The notes under the pieces were generated by a model. The model was not told the DNA's origin. It ran no database searches and saw only the letters and a list, made by a program, of their open reading frames with translations. A program made the translations under genes and the position numbers. Below are positions 27,131-36,699 of a stretch of DNA of 64,000 nucleotides, piece after piece (position 1 is the first letter of the stretch; the number at the start of each line of letters is the position of its first letter). This DNA is from Loktanella sp. 3ANDIMAR09 (lineage in GTDB: Bacteria > Pseudomonadota > Alphaproteobacteria > Rhodobacterales > Rhodobacteraceae), in the NCBI RefSeq assembly GCF_001420005.1, contig NZ_LJAK01000015.1:1-64000 (forward strand), in the 5' to 3' direction.

Positions 27131-28137
27131 ATGGATTGCCCCTTGAACAGTCCGGTCGGCCGGAACAACAAAACGATGATCAGAATGATAAAGCTGACGG
27201 CGAACTTGTAGTCACCGCTCAGCAGCTGCACGAGGCCCTCTGGCGCCATGCTGTCAGGCAGCCAGTAGGTCAGCACCTTTTTCAGCGGATAGGTCACCGT
27301 CACCTCGGCAAAGGCGATCAGGAAACCGCCGACGATCGCACCCTTTGGGTTGCCGATCCCGCCGACGATCGCGGCCGCGAACATGGGCAGTAGCAGCTGG
27401 AAATAGGTGAAAGCCTTGAACGATTTGTCGAGGCCGTAGAGCACACCCGCCGTGGTTGCCAGTGCGCCGACCAGCAGCCAGGTCACACGCACCACGCGGT
27501 CGGGGTCGATGCCGGACAGCAGGGCCAGATCCTCGTTGTCGGAAAAGGCGCGCATGGATTTGCCGGTGCGTGTCTTGTTCAGAAACCAGAACAGCGCGGT
27601 CATGACGATCACGGCGGTGACCAGCGTGATGGCCTGCGTCGTCCGGATGGCCAGACCTTCGTCCAGACCTGTCATGTCGCGGAACTGGCGTACCGTGATC
27701 AGGAAACGTTCCCCATCTGCGAACTGGATGTCGCGGACACCGAAAAACACGCGCGTCAGGCCGTTCATGACGAACATCACACCCAGCGACACAATCACGA
27801 GGATCACGGGCTTTGCCTTTTGTTCGCGGTAGAATTTGTAGACCAGCCAATCGGTTACCAGCAGGATCACACCTGTGGCCGCAATCCCGACAGGCAGGGC
27901 GAGCAAGGCGGTCGGCAGTGGTCCCAGCGTGATGCCGAATGCCACCAGCACCGCCGTCAGCTTGATCGTGATGCCTGTCCCCAGCGCCATCGTGTCGCCG
28001 TGGGCAAAGTTGGAAAACCGCAAGATTGCATATACCAGCGTGATCCCCAGCGCCCCAAGTGCAAGCTGTGCGCCGTAGGCCGCCGCCGGTATGATCACAA
28101 AGTTCGTCAAAAAGACGAGACCGTTCAGAAAGTCCAT
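27127..28137 (-). CDS. livH: branched-chain amino acid ABC transporter permease LivH
   Basis: A 336-residue permease. The N-terminal ALGALGITLVYAILRFSNFAHGD is highly typical of LivH, and GKSMRAFSDNEDLALLSGIDPDRV is the cytoplasmic coupling loop that contacts the ATPases. Eight or nine transmembrane segments are apparent. It pairs with LivM. The ATG at 28137 is 62 bases downstream of the livF stop; the genes run G-F-H-M on the minus strand. Confidence 0.94.
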   Translation of the reverse strand: MDFLNGLVFLTNFVIIPAAAYGAQLALGALGITLVYAILRFSNFAHGDTMALGTGITIKLTAVLVAFGITLGPLPTALLALPVGIAATGVILLVTDWLVYKFYREQKAKPVILVIVSLGVMFVMNGLTRVFFGVRDIQFADGERFLITVRQFRDMTGLDEGLAIRTTQAITLVTAVIVMTALFWFLNKTRTGKSMRAFSDNEDLALLSGIDPDRVVRVTWLLVGALATTAGVLYGLDKSFKAFTYFQLLLPMFAAAIVGGIGNPKGAIVGGFLIAFAEVTVTYPLKKVLTYWLPDSMAPEGLVQLLSGDYKFAVSFIILIIVLLFRPTGLFKGQSI

Positions 28138-28199
28138 TCAATATCCCCCAGTCCGGCCGCGATACGCGGGCACGGTGGTCGTCAAGATCAATGCGGGCA

Positions 28200-29024
28200 T
28201 CACCCGCCCAAGAAGCTGCGGCGCACTTCGTCGTCGGCCAACAGTTCCTTGCCAGTGCCGGTATGCGCGTTCGCGCCCTGCACCAAAACGTAGGCTTTGT
28301 CAGCGATTTCAAGCGCTTGGCGTGCGTTCTGTTCCACCATCAGGATCGGGATGCCAGTGCGGGCCACCTCGATGATGCGGTCAAAGAGTTCATCCATGAC
28401 GATCGGACTGACGCCGGCGGTCGGTTCGTCCAGCATCAGAACCTTGGGCTGTGTCATCAATGCACGTCCCACGGCGACCTGCTGACGCTGACCACCCGAC
28501 AATTCACCCGCAGGCTGGTTCCGCTTTTCCTTGAGGATGGGAAACAGGTCATACACCTTGGTCATCGTATCGCGGAAATCATCGCGCCGGATGAACGCAC
28601 CCATTTCCAGGTTTTCCTCGACGGTCATCGAGGTAAAGATGTTGTGGGTCTGCGGCACGAACCCCATGCCCTTGATCACGCGGTCCTGCGGGGTCAGCGC
28701 GGTGATATCCTCGCCGTCCAGCATCACGTGGCCCGAGCGCACGTCAAGCATGCCGAACATCGCCTTCATCGCGGTGGATTTGCCGGCACCGTTGGGGCCG
28801 ACGATCACGGCGATTTCGCCCGGATCAACGGCAATGGTGCAGCTGTGCAGGATGTCGGGTCCCTTGCCGTAGCCACCTGTCATGGCCTCGCCGATCAGGA
28901 ACGCCTTGCTGTTTGTCGGCACAGCCTTGCCGCCCTTGCGGACGGTCTGCGTCGTGCTGCCGCCGGGTTTGGTGATCGACCGGTCCTTGTTGCCGCGGTC
29001 ATCCTGGTACGCGTTGTCACTCAT
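28200..29024 (-). CDS. livF: branched-chain amino acid ABC transporter ATPase LivF
   Basis: A 274-residue ABC ATPase: Walker A GPNGAGKST near residue 80, signature LSGGQRQQVAVGRAL, Walker B VLMLDEPTAG followed by VSPIVMDELF, and the switch His absent as usual for this short subfamily. An unusual basic, low-complexity N-terminal extension of about 40 residues ([15 protein letters not shown]) precedes the ATPase core. The ATG overlaps the livG stop by four bases, so both ATPases are co-translated. Confidence 0.94.
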   Translation of the reverse strand: MSDNAYQDDRGNKDRSITKPGGSTTQTVRKGGKAVPTNSKAFLIGEAMTGGYGKGPDILHSCTIAVDPGEIAVIVGPNGAGKSTAMKAMFGMLDVRSGHVMLDGEDITALTPQDRVIKGMGFVPQTHNIFTSMTVEENLEMGAFIRRDDFRDTMTKVYDLFPILKEKRNQPAGELSGGQRQQVAVGRALMTQPKVLMLDEPTAGVSPIVMDELFDRIIEVARTGIPILMVEQNARQALEIADKAYVLVQGANAHTGTGKELLADDEVRRSFLGG

Positions 29025-29806
29025 GCTGTGGCCACCTGATCCTTATTTTTCAGACCCGTGCCCAGATAGGCTTCGATCACCTGTTCGTTGGCCTTGATCT
29101 CGTCCAGCGTGCCCTCGGCCAGCACCTTGCCCTCGGCCATGCAGATCACGGGGTCGCAGAGGCGGCCGATGAAATCCATGTCGTGTTCGATCACGACAAA
29201 AGTATAGCCGCGCTCGCGGTTCAGACGCTGGATCGCGTCACCGATGGTATTGAGCAGCGTGCGGTTCACGCCTGCGCCGACCTCGTCCAGAAACACGATC
29301 CGGGCGTCGACCATCATGGTGCGCCCCAGTTCCAGCAATTTCTTTTGTCCGCCAGAGATTTGTCCGGCCTTGTGATCGGCTAGATGGGTGATGGTCAGAA
29401 ATTCCAGCACCTCGTCGGCCTTGGCCCGCAGGGCGCGTTCCTCGTCAGCGATGCGTTTACGCCCGAACCACGTGTTCCACAGCGTCTCGCCCGCCTGATT
29501 GCCCGGCACCATCATCAGGTTCTCGCGGCAGGTCATCGACGAAAACTCATGCGCGATCTGGAACGTGCGCAGCAGCCCCTTGTGGAACAATTCATGCGGC
29601 GGCAGGCCGGTGATATCCTCGCCTGCCATGGTCACGCGCCCCGACGTTGGTTCAAGAACGCCCGCGATCACATTGAATAGCGTGGTTTTTCCGGCACCGT
29701 TTGGACCGATCAGCCCGGTGATCGATCCTTCACGGATCGTCAGGCTTGCCCCGTCCACGGCGTGAAAACCACCAAAGGTCTTCACGAGATTTTCGACAAC
29801 GATCAT
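29021..29806 (-). CDS. livG: branched-chain amino acid ABC transporter ATPase LivG
   Basis: A 261-residue ABC ATPase with Walker [10 protein letters not shown], signature [13 protein letters not shown], Walker [11 protein letters not shown] (Val where Pro is usual) and switch His in [10 protein letters not shown]. The C-terminal [21 protein letters not shown] is family-typical. It forms the ATPase heterodimer with LivF. The start is separated from livJ by a GC-rich hairpin. Confidence 0.94.
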   Translation of the reverse strand: MIVVENLVKTFGGFHAVDGASLTIREGSITGLIGPNGAGKTTLFNVIAGVLEPTSGRVTMAGEDITGLPPHELFHKGLLRTFQIAHEFSSMTCRENLMMVPGNQAGETLWNTWFGRKRIADEERALRAKADEVLEFLTITHLADHKAGQISGGQKKLLELGRTMMVDARIVFLDEVGAGVNRTLLNTIGDAIQRLNRERGYTFVVIEHDMDFIGRLCDPVICMAEGKVLAEGTLDEIKANEQVIEAYLGTGLKNKDQVATA

Positions 29807-29826
29807 TGATTTTCAATCCGTTGGGT

Positions 29827-29852
29827 GCCCCGGCGCGCGATGGCGCCGGGGC
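29827..29852 (-). terminator. GC-rich hairpin between livJ and livG
   Basis: A ten-pair perfect stem with a six-base loop, ten bases after the livJ stop and without a T-run. It is more likely a partial terminator or a 3' stabiliser of the abundant livJ mRNA than a full stop, because livGFHM follow on the same strand. Confidence 0.55.
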
Positions 29853-29862
29853 AGGTCAGGTT

Positions 29863-31059
29863 TTATCGGAAGTTGACGGTGACGATTTCGCCGTCCTGGA
29901 TCTCGATCTCGCGGTAGTTGCCTGCGGATTCGCCTGCACCGATGAGTTCCACCGCCGTGGCACCGACATAGTCGATGTCTTCGCCAGCCTTCAGCAGTTC
30001 AATCGCCTTGGCCAGCTCACCGGGGAAAATCTCGGTGCCGGGGGCGTTGGCGACATTCATGACTTCGCCCATGAAATCAGCGGACTGGTTGGAACCCGCT
30101 GCTTCCATGGCGAGCATGATCAGCGCTGCTGCGTCATAGCTTTCGGGTGCGAATGCGCCCGTGCCGTCGAAATCAGCTTCGGCTGCCAGGGCCTGGAACA
30201 TTTCAGCGCCTGCGCTGTCGGTGCCGGGGAACTGACCGAACGATCCGTTCAGCGCGTCACCGATGTCGTCAACCAGCTGCTGACCGACCATGCCGTCGGG
30301 CAGGACGAAGGTGTCGAATGCGCCCGTGTCGATCGAGTTCTGGATGATGCCCTTGCCGCCCTGGTCGGTGTAACCGGCCACGACCAGAACCTCGCCACCG
30401 GCGGCTGCCAGTGCTGCGACCTCGGACGAATAGTCGCCTTTGCCGTCCTCGTGTGCGGCCGAAATCGTGACGGTGCCGCCGGATTCCTCGAATGCCGCCT
30501 GGAACGCGTCAGCCAGACCCTTGCCGTAGTCGTTGTTGGTATAGGTCAGCGCGACTTCGGTGATGCCGCGATCGTTCAGGATCTCGGTCATCACGACACC
30601 CTGACGGGCATCCGACGGTGCGGTACGGAAGAACAGACCGTCATCCTCTGCGGTGGACAGACCGGGCGAAGTGGCGGAGGGCGAAATCATCACGACACCG
30701 TTCGGGCGTGCGACGTTTTGCAGGATCGCACCCGTCACACCGGAACAATCGGCGCCCATGATGGCGTTCACGCCGTCACCGGTGACCAGACCTTCGGCTG
30801 CGGCGGTGGCTGCACCGGCGTCGATGCAGGTGGAATCCGCGCGGATGCCTGTCACGGTCGCGCCGTCCAGCAGGGTGCCGGCTGCGTTGACTTCGGCGAT
30901 GGCCAGTTCAGCGCCAGCGCCCATGGCGGGGGTGATGGATTCCAGCGGGCCGGTAAAGCCCAGCACGATCCCGATCTTGACGTCGCCCGTATGCGCGGCG
31001 GCAAAGGCCTGACCGGCAAACAGGGCGGTGGCCGCGGTGGCCATCATCAGATGTTTCAT
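29863..31059 (-). CDS. branched-chain amino acid ABC transporter substrate-binding protein
   Basis: A 398-residue periplasmic binding protein (Peripla_BP_6 type). Signal peptide MKHLMMATAATALFAGQAFA is followed by VKIGIVLGFTGPLESITPAMGAGAELAIAEVNAAG. ADCSGVTGAILQN and a disulfide-ready Cys pair fit the family, as do YTNNDYGKGLADAFQ and LVVAGYTDQGG in the lobe hinge. It feeds the LivGFHM transporter. A strong ribosome site (TTAGGGAGTTACCA) precedes the ATG. A palindrome lies 75-92 bases upstream. Confidence 0.93.
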   Translation of the reverse strand: MKHLMMATAATALFAGQAFAAAHTGDVKIGIVLGFTGPLESITPAMGAGAELAIAEVNAAGTLLDGATVTGIRADSTCIDAGAATAAAEGLVTGDGVNAIMGADCSGVTGAILQNVARPNGVVMISPSATSPGLSTAEDDGLFFRTAPSDARQGVVMTEILNDRGITEVALTYTNNDYGKGLADAFQAAFEESGGTVTISAAHEDGKGDYSSEVAALAAAGGEVLVVAGYTDQGGKGIIQNSIDTGAFDTFVLPDGMVGQQLVDDIGDALNGSFGQFPGTDSAGAEMFQALAAEADFDGTGAFAPESYDAAALIMLAMEAAGSNQSADFMGEVMNVANAPGTEIFPGELAKAIELLKAGEDIDYVGATAVELIGAGESAGNYREIEIQDGEIVTVNFR

Positions 31060-31133
31060 TGGTAACTCCCTAACGTTTTTGTTGTTGGTGGACGCAGATT
31101 AGCAGGCGCGTTGCAGAAAGAAAGCGCCAACCG

Positions 31134-31151
31134 GCAGGTCGTTCGACCTGC
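31134..31151. promoter_or_regulatory. perfect palindrome upstream of livJ, candidate operator
   Basis: GCAGGTCG and CGACCTGC arms flank a two-base centre, giving an 18-base perfect inverted repeat. It sits about 11 bases upstream of a possible livJ -35 (TTTCTT, 16-base spacer, TAATCT on the minus strand), where activators bind. The surrounding 204 bases (31060-31263) hold no gene. Confidence 0.5.
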
Positions 31152-31263
31152 AAAACCAGTCGCGCCGGGTCAAAATCGCGACTTTGCGACATGACGCAAC
31201 CTTGAGTTGATTTGCGAGGCGCCCACTGCCGCTACGTCATCGCGGACAAGAGAATCGCACGCC

Positions 31264-32265
31264 CTAGGGCGCTGTCCGCGCCGCATGCGATCCGCGTTCG
31301 CGGTAGGGCGTCGTGTCGTAATGGGCCCGGTAGCATTTGGAGAAATGCGACGGCGATGCAAAACCGCAGGCCAATGCGACATTGATTACCGTCATGTCGG
31401 TCTGCATCAGCAGATTGCGCGCCTTGGCCAGCCGCAACTCCATGTAATACCGCTTGGGGCTGCGCGACAGATAACGCCGGAACAGCCGTTCCAGCTGGCG
31501 CGTCGACATCCCCACCTCCTTGGCCAATTGTGCGGGGCTGATCGGGTCCTCGATATTCTGTTCCATCAGCTTGATGACGCGCGACAGTTTCGGGTGCCTG
31601 ACGCCGATCCGGGTGGGGATCGACAGGCGCTGCGTGTCCTGATCGGTCCGGATCGACGAATAAATCAGGATATCGGCGACATTGTTGGCCAATTCCTCGC
31701 CGTGGTCATCCGCAATCAGCTTGAGCATCAGGTCGATGGATGCGGTGCCCCCCGCAGTCGTGATGCGGTTGCCGTCTATGACGAATACGGACCGGGTCAG
31801 GTCGACCTCCTCGAATTCCTCGATAAAGCTGTCCTGGTTTTCCCAGTGGATCGTTGCGCGTTTGCCATCCAGCAGGCCCGCCCGCGCCATGGTATAGCCT
31901 GCGGTGCACAGGCCCGCGACGGGCAGGCCGCGCCGGGCCTCCTTGCGCAGCCAGTTCAACACACGCTTTGTCGTGGCTTCCTGAATCTCGAGCCCGCCAC
32001 ACAACATGATCGTGTCGTCACGGTCCAGTTCAGACAGATCACCGTTCACCGTGAACACGCAGCCGTTGGAACAGGTCGCGCTGACACCGCCCTCGGCCAG
32101 CAACGACCAGCTATAGAGTTGTCGTCCGGCGGTCATGTTGGCGATCCGCAGGCTTTCGATGGCGGCGGAAAAACAGAGCATCGTGAACTGATCCAGCAGG
32201 ACAAACACGAAATGCCGGGGCCGCTGTTCGGCTGCGACTGCACGGGGGGATGATGATGGTGGCAT
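31264..32265 (-). CDS. GlxA-type AraC-family transcriptional regulator
   Basis: A 333-residue regulator with an N-terminal DJ-1/PfpI-like domain (HFVFVLLDQFTMLCFSAAIESLR, GGLEIQEATTK, VAGLCTAGYTMARAG with the Cys elbow) and a C-terminal AraC helix-turn-helix pair (LAKEVGMSTRQLERLFRRYL; VINVALACGFASPSHFSKCYR). The start at 32265 is chosen because GGAG lies seven bases before it; an ATG six bases upstream would be only one base from GGAG. It is upstream of livJ on the same strand and divergent from the DAHP synthase. In related bacteria this type (GbdR-like) controls betaine or carnitine use; the target here is unknown. Confidence 0.88.
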   Translation of the reverse strand: MPPSSSPRAVAAEQRPRHFVFVLLDQFTMLCFSAAIESLRIANMTAGRQLYSWSLLAEGGVSATCSNGCVFTVNGDLSELDRDDTIMLCGGLEIQEATTKRVLNWLRKEARRGLPVAGLCTAGYTMARAGLLDGKRATIHWENQDSFIEEFEEVDLTRSVFVIDGNRITTAGGTASIDLMLKLIADDHGEELANNVADILIYSSIRTDQDTQRLSIPTRIGVRHPKLSRVIKLMEQNIEDPISPAQLAKEVGMSTRQLERLFRRYLSRSPKRYYMELRLAKARNLLMQTDMTVINVALACGFASPSHFSKCYRAHYDTTPYRERGSHAARTAP

Positions 32266-32343
32266 GACCATACTCCGAAAAACGCCTTGGGCGGACCAAA
32301 CGCTACTAATCGCCCGGAAACAAGTGCCGCAGCGACATTTGCA

Positions 32344-32372
32344 TTGGACCTCTGGGGGTCCCACGTTATAAG
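32344..32372 (+). promoter_or_regulatory. sigma70 promoter of the DAHP synthase gene
   Basis: TTGGAC (32344-32349), exactly 17 bases, then TATAAG (32367-32372). A GGACC/GGTCC inverted repeat lies between the boxes. The start site would be about 40 bases before the ATG. Confidence 0.65.
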
Positions 32373-32417
32373 CCGCGTCCGACAGCAAGAACCCGGATTG
32401 CCGGGGAAGGGGAAACG

Positions 32418-33788
32418 ATGAGCACTTGGACCAAATCTGACTGGCGCAGCAAACCACGCGTACAGATGCCCGATTATACCGACGCCGCCGCACTGCAGGC
32501 CGTCGAGGCAAAGCTGGCCAGCTATCCCCCGCTGGTCTTTGCCGGCGAGGCCCGCCGTCTGCGCAGTCACCTGGCCAAGGTCAGCCGTGGCGAGGCGTTT
32601 CTCTTGCAGGGCGGCGATTGCGCCGAAAGCTTTGCCGAATTCAGCGCCGACACGATCCGCGACACGTTCAAGGTGATGTTGCAGATGGCGATGGTCCTGA
32701 CCTACGGAGCCAAGGTGCCCGTGGTCAAGGTCGGGCGCATGGCAGGCCAGATGGCCAAGCCGCGCAGCGCCCCCACCGAAACCGTCAGCGGCGTGGAACT
32801 GCCCAGCTACCGCGGTGACATCATCAACGGGTTCGATTTCACGCCCGACAGCCGGATCCCTGATCCTGCACGGATGGAACAGGCCTATCTGCAGGCGGCG
32901 GCATCGCTGAACCTGCTGCGTGCCTTTTCCACGGGCGGCTATGCTGACGTGCATCAGGTTCATCAATGGACGCTGGGGTTCACCGATGCGCCGGAGGCCG
33001 AAAAATATCGCGAACTGGCCAGCCGTATCAGCGATACGCTGGATTTCATGAATGCCGCCGGTCTGACGACCGACCGCAATCACGAATTGCAGACCGTCGA
33101 ATTCTACACCAGCCACGAGGCGTTGCTGCTGGAATACGAAGAGGCGCTGACCCGCGTGGACAGCACATCCGGCAACATGCTGGCAGGGTCCGGTCACATG
33201 ATCTGGATCGGTGACCGCACGCGTCAGCCCGACGGCGCGCATGTCGAATACTGCAAGGGCGTGATGAACCCCATCGGCCTGAAATGTGGTCCGACGATGA
33301 CCTCTGGTCACCTCAAGGCGCTGATGGCCTCGCTGAACCCGAACAACGAGGCCGGTCGCCTGACGCTGATCGCACGCTTTGGCGCGGGCCAGGTTGGTGA
33401 ACACCTGCCGCGCCTGATCAAGGCCGTCGAGGAAGAAGGCGCAAACGTCGTCTGGACCTGTGACCCGATGCACGGCAACACGATCAAATCCTCGACCGGC
33501 TACAAGACCCGTCCGTTCGAAAGCGTGCTGCGTGAGGTCACCGAATTCTTTGGTGTGCATAACGCCGAAGGCACGATCCCCGGCGGTGTCCATTTCGAGA
33601 TGACCGGCAAGGACGTGACCGAATGCACCGGTGGCGTGCGTGCCGTGACCGACGAGGATCTGTCGGATCGTTATCACACGGCCTGCGATCCGCGCCTGAA
33701 CGCCAGCCAGTCGCTGGAACTGGCGTTCCTTGTGGCCGAACAGCTCAGCAATCGTCGCACCGCATTGGCCGACGCCAAGGCCAGCTGA
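32418..33788 (+). CDS. class II 3-deoxy-7-phosphoheptulonate synthase
   Basis: First enzyme of the shikimate pathway: PEP plus erythrose-4-phosphate to DAHP. The 456-residue class II (plant/mycobacterial) form. Family blocks: [14 protein letters not shown] near residue 60 with the metal Cys, [34 protein letters not shown]-type [26 protein letters not shown] with a metal His, and [15 protein letters not shown]. It is monocistronic between a promoter and a terminator. Confidence 0.96.
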   Translation: MSTWTKSDWRSKPRVQMPDYTDAAALQAVEAKLASYPPLVFAGEARRLRSHLAKVSRGEAFLLQGGDCAESFAEFSADTIRDTFKVMLQMAMVLTYGAKVPVVKVGRMAGQMAKPRSAPTETVSGVELPSYRGDIINGFDFTPDSRIPDPARMEQAYLQAAASLNLLRAFSTGGYADVHQVHQWTLGFTDAPEAEKYRELASRISDTLDFMNAAGLTTDRNHELQTVEFYTSHEALLLEYEEALTRVDSTSGNMLAGSGHMIWIGDRTRQPDGAHVEYCKGVMNPIGLKCGPTMTSGHLKALMASLNPNNEAGRLTLIARFGAGQVGEHLPRLIKAVEEEGANVVWTCDPMHGNTIKSSTGYKTRPFESVLREVTEFFGVHNAEGTIPGGVHFEMTGKDVTECTGGVRAVTDEDLSDRYHTACDPRLNASQSLELAFLVAEQLSNRRTALADAKAS

Positions 33789-33812
33789 TCGCGCGCACCA
33801 ATGACTGCGAGG

Positions 33813-33838
33813 GGGGCACCGGATCGGTGCCCCTTTTT
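33813..33838 (+). terminator. rho-independent terminator of the DAHP synthase gene
   Basis: A perfect nine-pair stem (GGGGCACCG with CGGTGCCCC), three-base loop GAT, then TTTTT. The T-run touches the stop codon of the convergent PAS gene. Confidence 0.92.
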
Positions 33839-34467
33839 CATGAGCGGGTATTGTCCACGACCAGACGCAAGCCCGGCTGCACAGGATCGCTGGCGCGGCT
33901 GTCGGCAAACTGCCTGCCCAGCACCTGACGCCGGATCGCCGGTGCTGCGGCCACGTCCCACCGCAAACCGGACCTTGTCCGTGTGTCGTGACTGACGATC
34001 GCACCCATGATCTTGGTCACCTGACCCGTCGCATCCGCCAAGGGCAGCGCCAGCACATACCCACGCACCGGATGCCGGCTAAACCGACGGGCTCCGATCA
34101 GCGGCACGCCAAGGATCGCAGGATCGGCCAGGCAGTCCTGCATCAGCGCAACCACCCGCGCGCCAGCGTCATCGGTGAAAAAGCACCCCACCGACATGCC
34201 GCGCGGATCGAATCCCATACCATCATGCAATGCCTGACCCGCCACGCGGATGCGCAAGGCATCGAGGCCGGTCTGCTGCGCGACAAAGGCATGGGGCAAT
34301 GCCGCATGCAGCGCCAGCGGGTCGATATCCGCATGGCGCGGCACGGGGCTGGTGCGGCTGATGGTGCGCCAATCCGCCTCGAGCACGGATAACAGCCGCG
34401 CGGCCTGCGGTGACAGGTGCGCCAAGGGATCAGGCGAGGGTCCGGCAGGGGGTGGAACAGGGTGCAT
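33838..34467 (-). CDS. PAS domain protein (PAS_5 type)
   Basis: A 209-residue soluble protein matching the PAS_5 family common in alphaproteobacteria. The core runs from DWRTISRTSPVPRHADIDP through LRIRVAGQALHDGMGFDPRGMSVGCFF, RRFSRHPVRGYVLALPLADATG and a final basic tail. There is no output domain. The proline-rich first 15 residues are probably disordered. Divergent from yicC. Role unknown; such single-PAS proteins may sense redox or small ligands. Confidence 0.78.
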   Translation of the reverse strand: MHPVPPPAGPSPDPLAHLSPQAARLLSVLEADWRTISRTSPVPRHADIDPLALHAALPHAFVAQQTGLDALRIRVAGQALHDGMGFDPRGMSVGCFFTDDAGARVVALMQDCLADPAILGVPLIGARRFSRHPVRGYVLALPLADATGQVTKIMGAIVSHDTRTRSGLRWDVAAAPAIRRQVLGRQFADSRASDPVQPGLRLVVDNTRS

Positions 34468-34642
34468 GGCGGCAATCCGGTGACAAAAACGTGGCAGAAT
34501 TAAGGAAAGCTTAACCCCGAAAGGCGTGATGCTTCATCCAAAATAGGATCAGACGGTTAACAGCCGCCCGCCCGCGCGCCGCCCCTTGTCCCCCCGGCGC
34601 TGGAAACGTTACATGGGCCGGTAACGACCTGACAGGACGACC

Positions 34643-35533
34643 ATGACCCATTCGATGACTGCTTTTGCGACCCGGACCGGACATTCCGATGCGGGGCGGT
34701 GGGAATGGACCCTGCGATCCGTGAACGGCCGCACGTTGGACCTGCGGATGTACCTGCCGGACGGTTGCGACCGCCTGGAAACCACCCTTCGGACGGCCCT
34801 GCGCAAGGCATTGCATCGTGGCACGGTCACCGTGACGCTGACCTGCCGGATGGATCAGGGCCAGGGTGGTCGTGACATTGATCCCGACCGGTTGGACACC
34901 GTGTTGCGCGCGCTGGATCAGGTACAGGACCGTGCGTTTTCCTTGGGCGTCACGCTGGGGCAGCCCACTGCCGCCGACGTGTTGCTGCAACCCGGCGTGC
35001 TGGAGGCCGGTTCAGCGGGTGCCGCATCCGATGACCTGATCGCTGCGGCCACCACGGCAATCGGCCCGCTGTTGGCGGATCTGACCGCGATGCGCGCCCA
35101 GGAAGGCACGGCATTGCAGAAACTGATCTGCGCGCAACTTGACACCGTCAAGGACCAGATCGAGGCCGCCCGCGCCCTGCTGCCCGAACGCGAAAAAGAC
35201 GCCCGCCGCGCCCTGCGCGACGCCTATGCCCGGGTGATGGGGGAAATAACCGACACAGACGGCGCCCGCCTGACGCAGGAATTGGCGCTGATCGCGGTGA
35301 AACAGGACGTGACCGAAGAGCTGGACAGGCTGAACACGCATCTGGTCGCGGCATGGGACCTGATGGACGAAGACGGCCCCGTCGGCCGCAAGCTGGATTT
35401 CATCATCCAGGAAATGCTGCGCGAGGCGAATACCTTGTGTTCAAAATCCCAGAATGCCGCGCTCTCGGGTATTGGCATCACGATCAAGACCGCGCTGGAA
35501 CAGATGCGCGAACAAGTTCAGAATGTGGAGTGA
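34643..35533 (+). CDS. YicC/YloC family endoribonuclease
   Basis: A 296-residue protein of the YicC family, now known as an endoribonuclease. N-terminal MTAFATRTGHSDAGRWEWTLRSVNGRTLDLR and C-terminal GRKLDFIIQEMLREANTLCSKSQN are the two conserved blocks (YicC_N and DUF1732). It is next to gmk, the usual order. The stop is shared with the start region of gmk. Confidence 0.92.
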   Translation: MTHSMTAFATRTGHSDAGRWEWTLRSVNGRTLDLRMYLPDGCDRLETTLRTALRKALHRGTVTVTLTCRMDQGQGGRDIDPDRLDTVLRALDQVQDRAFSLGVTLGQPTAADVLLQPGVLEAGSAGAASDDLIAAATTAIGPLLADLTAMRAQEGTALQKLICAQLDTVKDQIEAARALLPEREKDARRALRDAYARVMGEITDTDGARLTQELALIAVKQDVTEELDRLNTHLVAAWDLMDEDGPVGRKLDFIIQEMLREANTLCSKSQNAALSGIGITIKTALEQMREQVQNVE

Positions 35534-35536
35534 GTG

Positions 35537-36178
35537 ATGATGCGTCGTGGCCTGCTGATCATCCTGTCCTCGCCCTCGGGTGCGGGTAAATCGACCCTCG
35601 CCAAACGGCTTATGACATGGGACGACACGCTGCGGTTTTCGGTGTCGGCCACCACGCGCCAGCCCCGCGCGGGCGAGGTGGACGGCGCCGATTATCATTT
35701 CGTGTCAGAGGCCGAATTCCGCCGCCTTGTGGATGATCGTGGCATGCTCGAACACGCCCGTGTCTTCGAAAATTACTACGGCAGCCCCAAGGCGCCCGTG
35801 CAGGCCGCCATCGAGACGGGGCGCGACGTATTGTTCGACATCGACTGGCAGGGCGCACAGCAGATCAGCAATTCCGACCTGCAGGATTCGGTGCTGTCGA
35901 TCTTTATCCTGCCGCCGTCGATCACCGAATTGCACCGCCGTCTGGTCAGCCGCGGGCAGGATGGGCCCGAGGTGATCGCCAAACGGATGCGCAAGAGTTG
36001 GGACGAAATCAGCCATTGGGACGGTTATGATTACGTGCTGGTCAATGACGATCTGGACGAAACCGAGGACCGTCTGAAAACCATCATCAGCGCCGAACGC
36101 CTGCGCCGTGCGCAACAGCCCGGTCTGCTGGATGTGGTGCGCCGCCTGCAATCCGAATTCGAGGAACGCCCGCTATGA
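35537..36178 (+). CDS. gmk: guanylate kinase
   Basis: Converts GMP to GDP with ATP. 213 residues from the ATG at 35537, which has GGAG six bases upstream; GTG at 35534 and ATG at 35540 are alternatives. The P-loop is [10 protein letters not shown] near residue 12; GMP-site blocks are [21 protein letters not shown] and [14 protein letters not shown]; the lid has [17 protein letters not shown]. It overlaps the carbonic anhydrase-like gene (ATGA). Confidence 0.95.
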   Translation: MMRRGLLIILSSPSGAGKSTLAKRLMTWDDTLRFSVSATTRQPRAGEVDGADYHFVSEAEFRRLVDDRGMLEHARVFENYYGSPKAPVQAAIETGRDVLFDIDWQGAQQISNSDLQDSVLSIFILPPSITELHRRLVSRGQDGPEVIAKRMRKSWDEISHWDGYDYVLVNDDLDETEDRLKTIISAERLRRAQQPGLLDVVRRLQSEFEERPL

Positions 36179-36699
36179 CACTTTACGCACTCAATGATGT
36201 CCGCCCGACGCTGGGGGACGCGGTCTGGATTGCCCCCGGCGCGCATGTCATGGGTCGGGTCGATCTGGGGGACCGCGTGAACATCTGGTTCAACGTCACG
36301 ATCCGGGGCGACAACGACCCCATCATCATCGGCGCCGACAGCAACATCCAGGAAAATGCCGTCCTGCACAACGATCCCGGTTTTCCGCTGACCGTTGGGC
36401 AGGGTTGCACCATCGGCCACAAGGCGATGCTGCACGGCTGCACCATCGGCGACAACACCATGATCGGGATGGGGGCGACCGTGCTGAACGGTGCCGTGAT
36501 CGGCAAGAATTGCCTGATCGGCGCGGGCGCACTGATCACCGAAGGCAAGACCATCCCCGATGGCAGTCTGGTCATGGGGGCCCCCGGCAAGGTGGTGCGC
36601 CAGCTGGATGACACCGCCATCGCGGGCCTGCGCCTGTCGGCCCGCCATTACGTCGAAAACGCGGCCCGTTTTGCCCGCGATCTGAAGGAAATCGAATGA
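36175..36699 (+). CDS. gamma carbonic anhydrase family protein
   Basis: A 174-residue left-handed beta-helix protein with hexapeptide repeats through residues 15-150 ([25 protein letters not shown]). The metal-site His residues are in [16 protein letters not shown] and LHG. A C-terminal amphipathic helix ([14 protein letters not shown]) is typical. It may be a carbonic anhydrase or a CaiE/PaaY-like hydrolase; the family is not always active. It is coupled on both sides (ATGA overlaps). Confidence 0.9.
   Translation: MTLYALNDVRPTLGDAVWIAPGAHVMGRVDLGDRVNIWFNVTIRGDNDPIIIGADSNIQENAVLHNDPGFPLTVGQGCTIGHKAMLHGCTIGDNTMIGMGATVLNGAVIGKNCLIGAGALITEGKTIPDGSLVMGAPGKVVRQLDDTAIAGLRLSARHYVENAARFARDLKEIE

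Noticed and set aside
32133-34004. Open frame of 623 codons antisense to the DAHP synthase gene
   Set aside because: It crosses promoter, gene and terminator of a certain gene; no family features.
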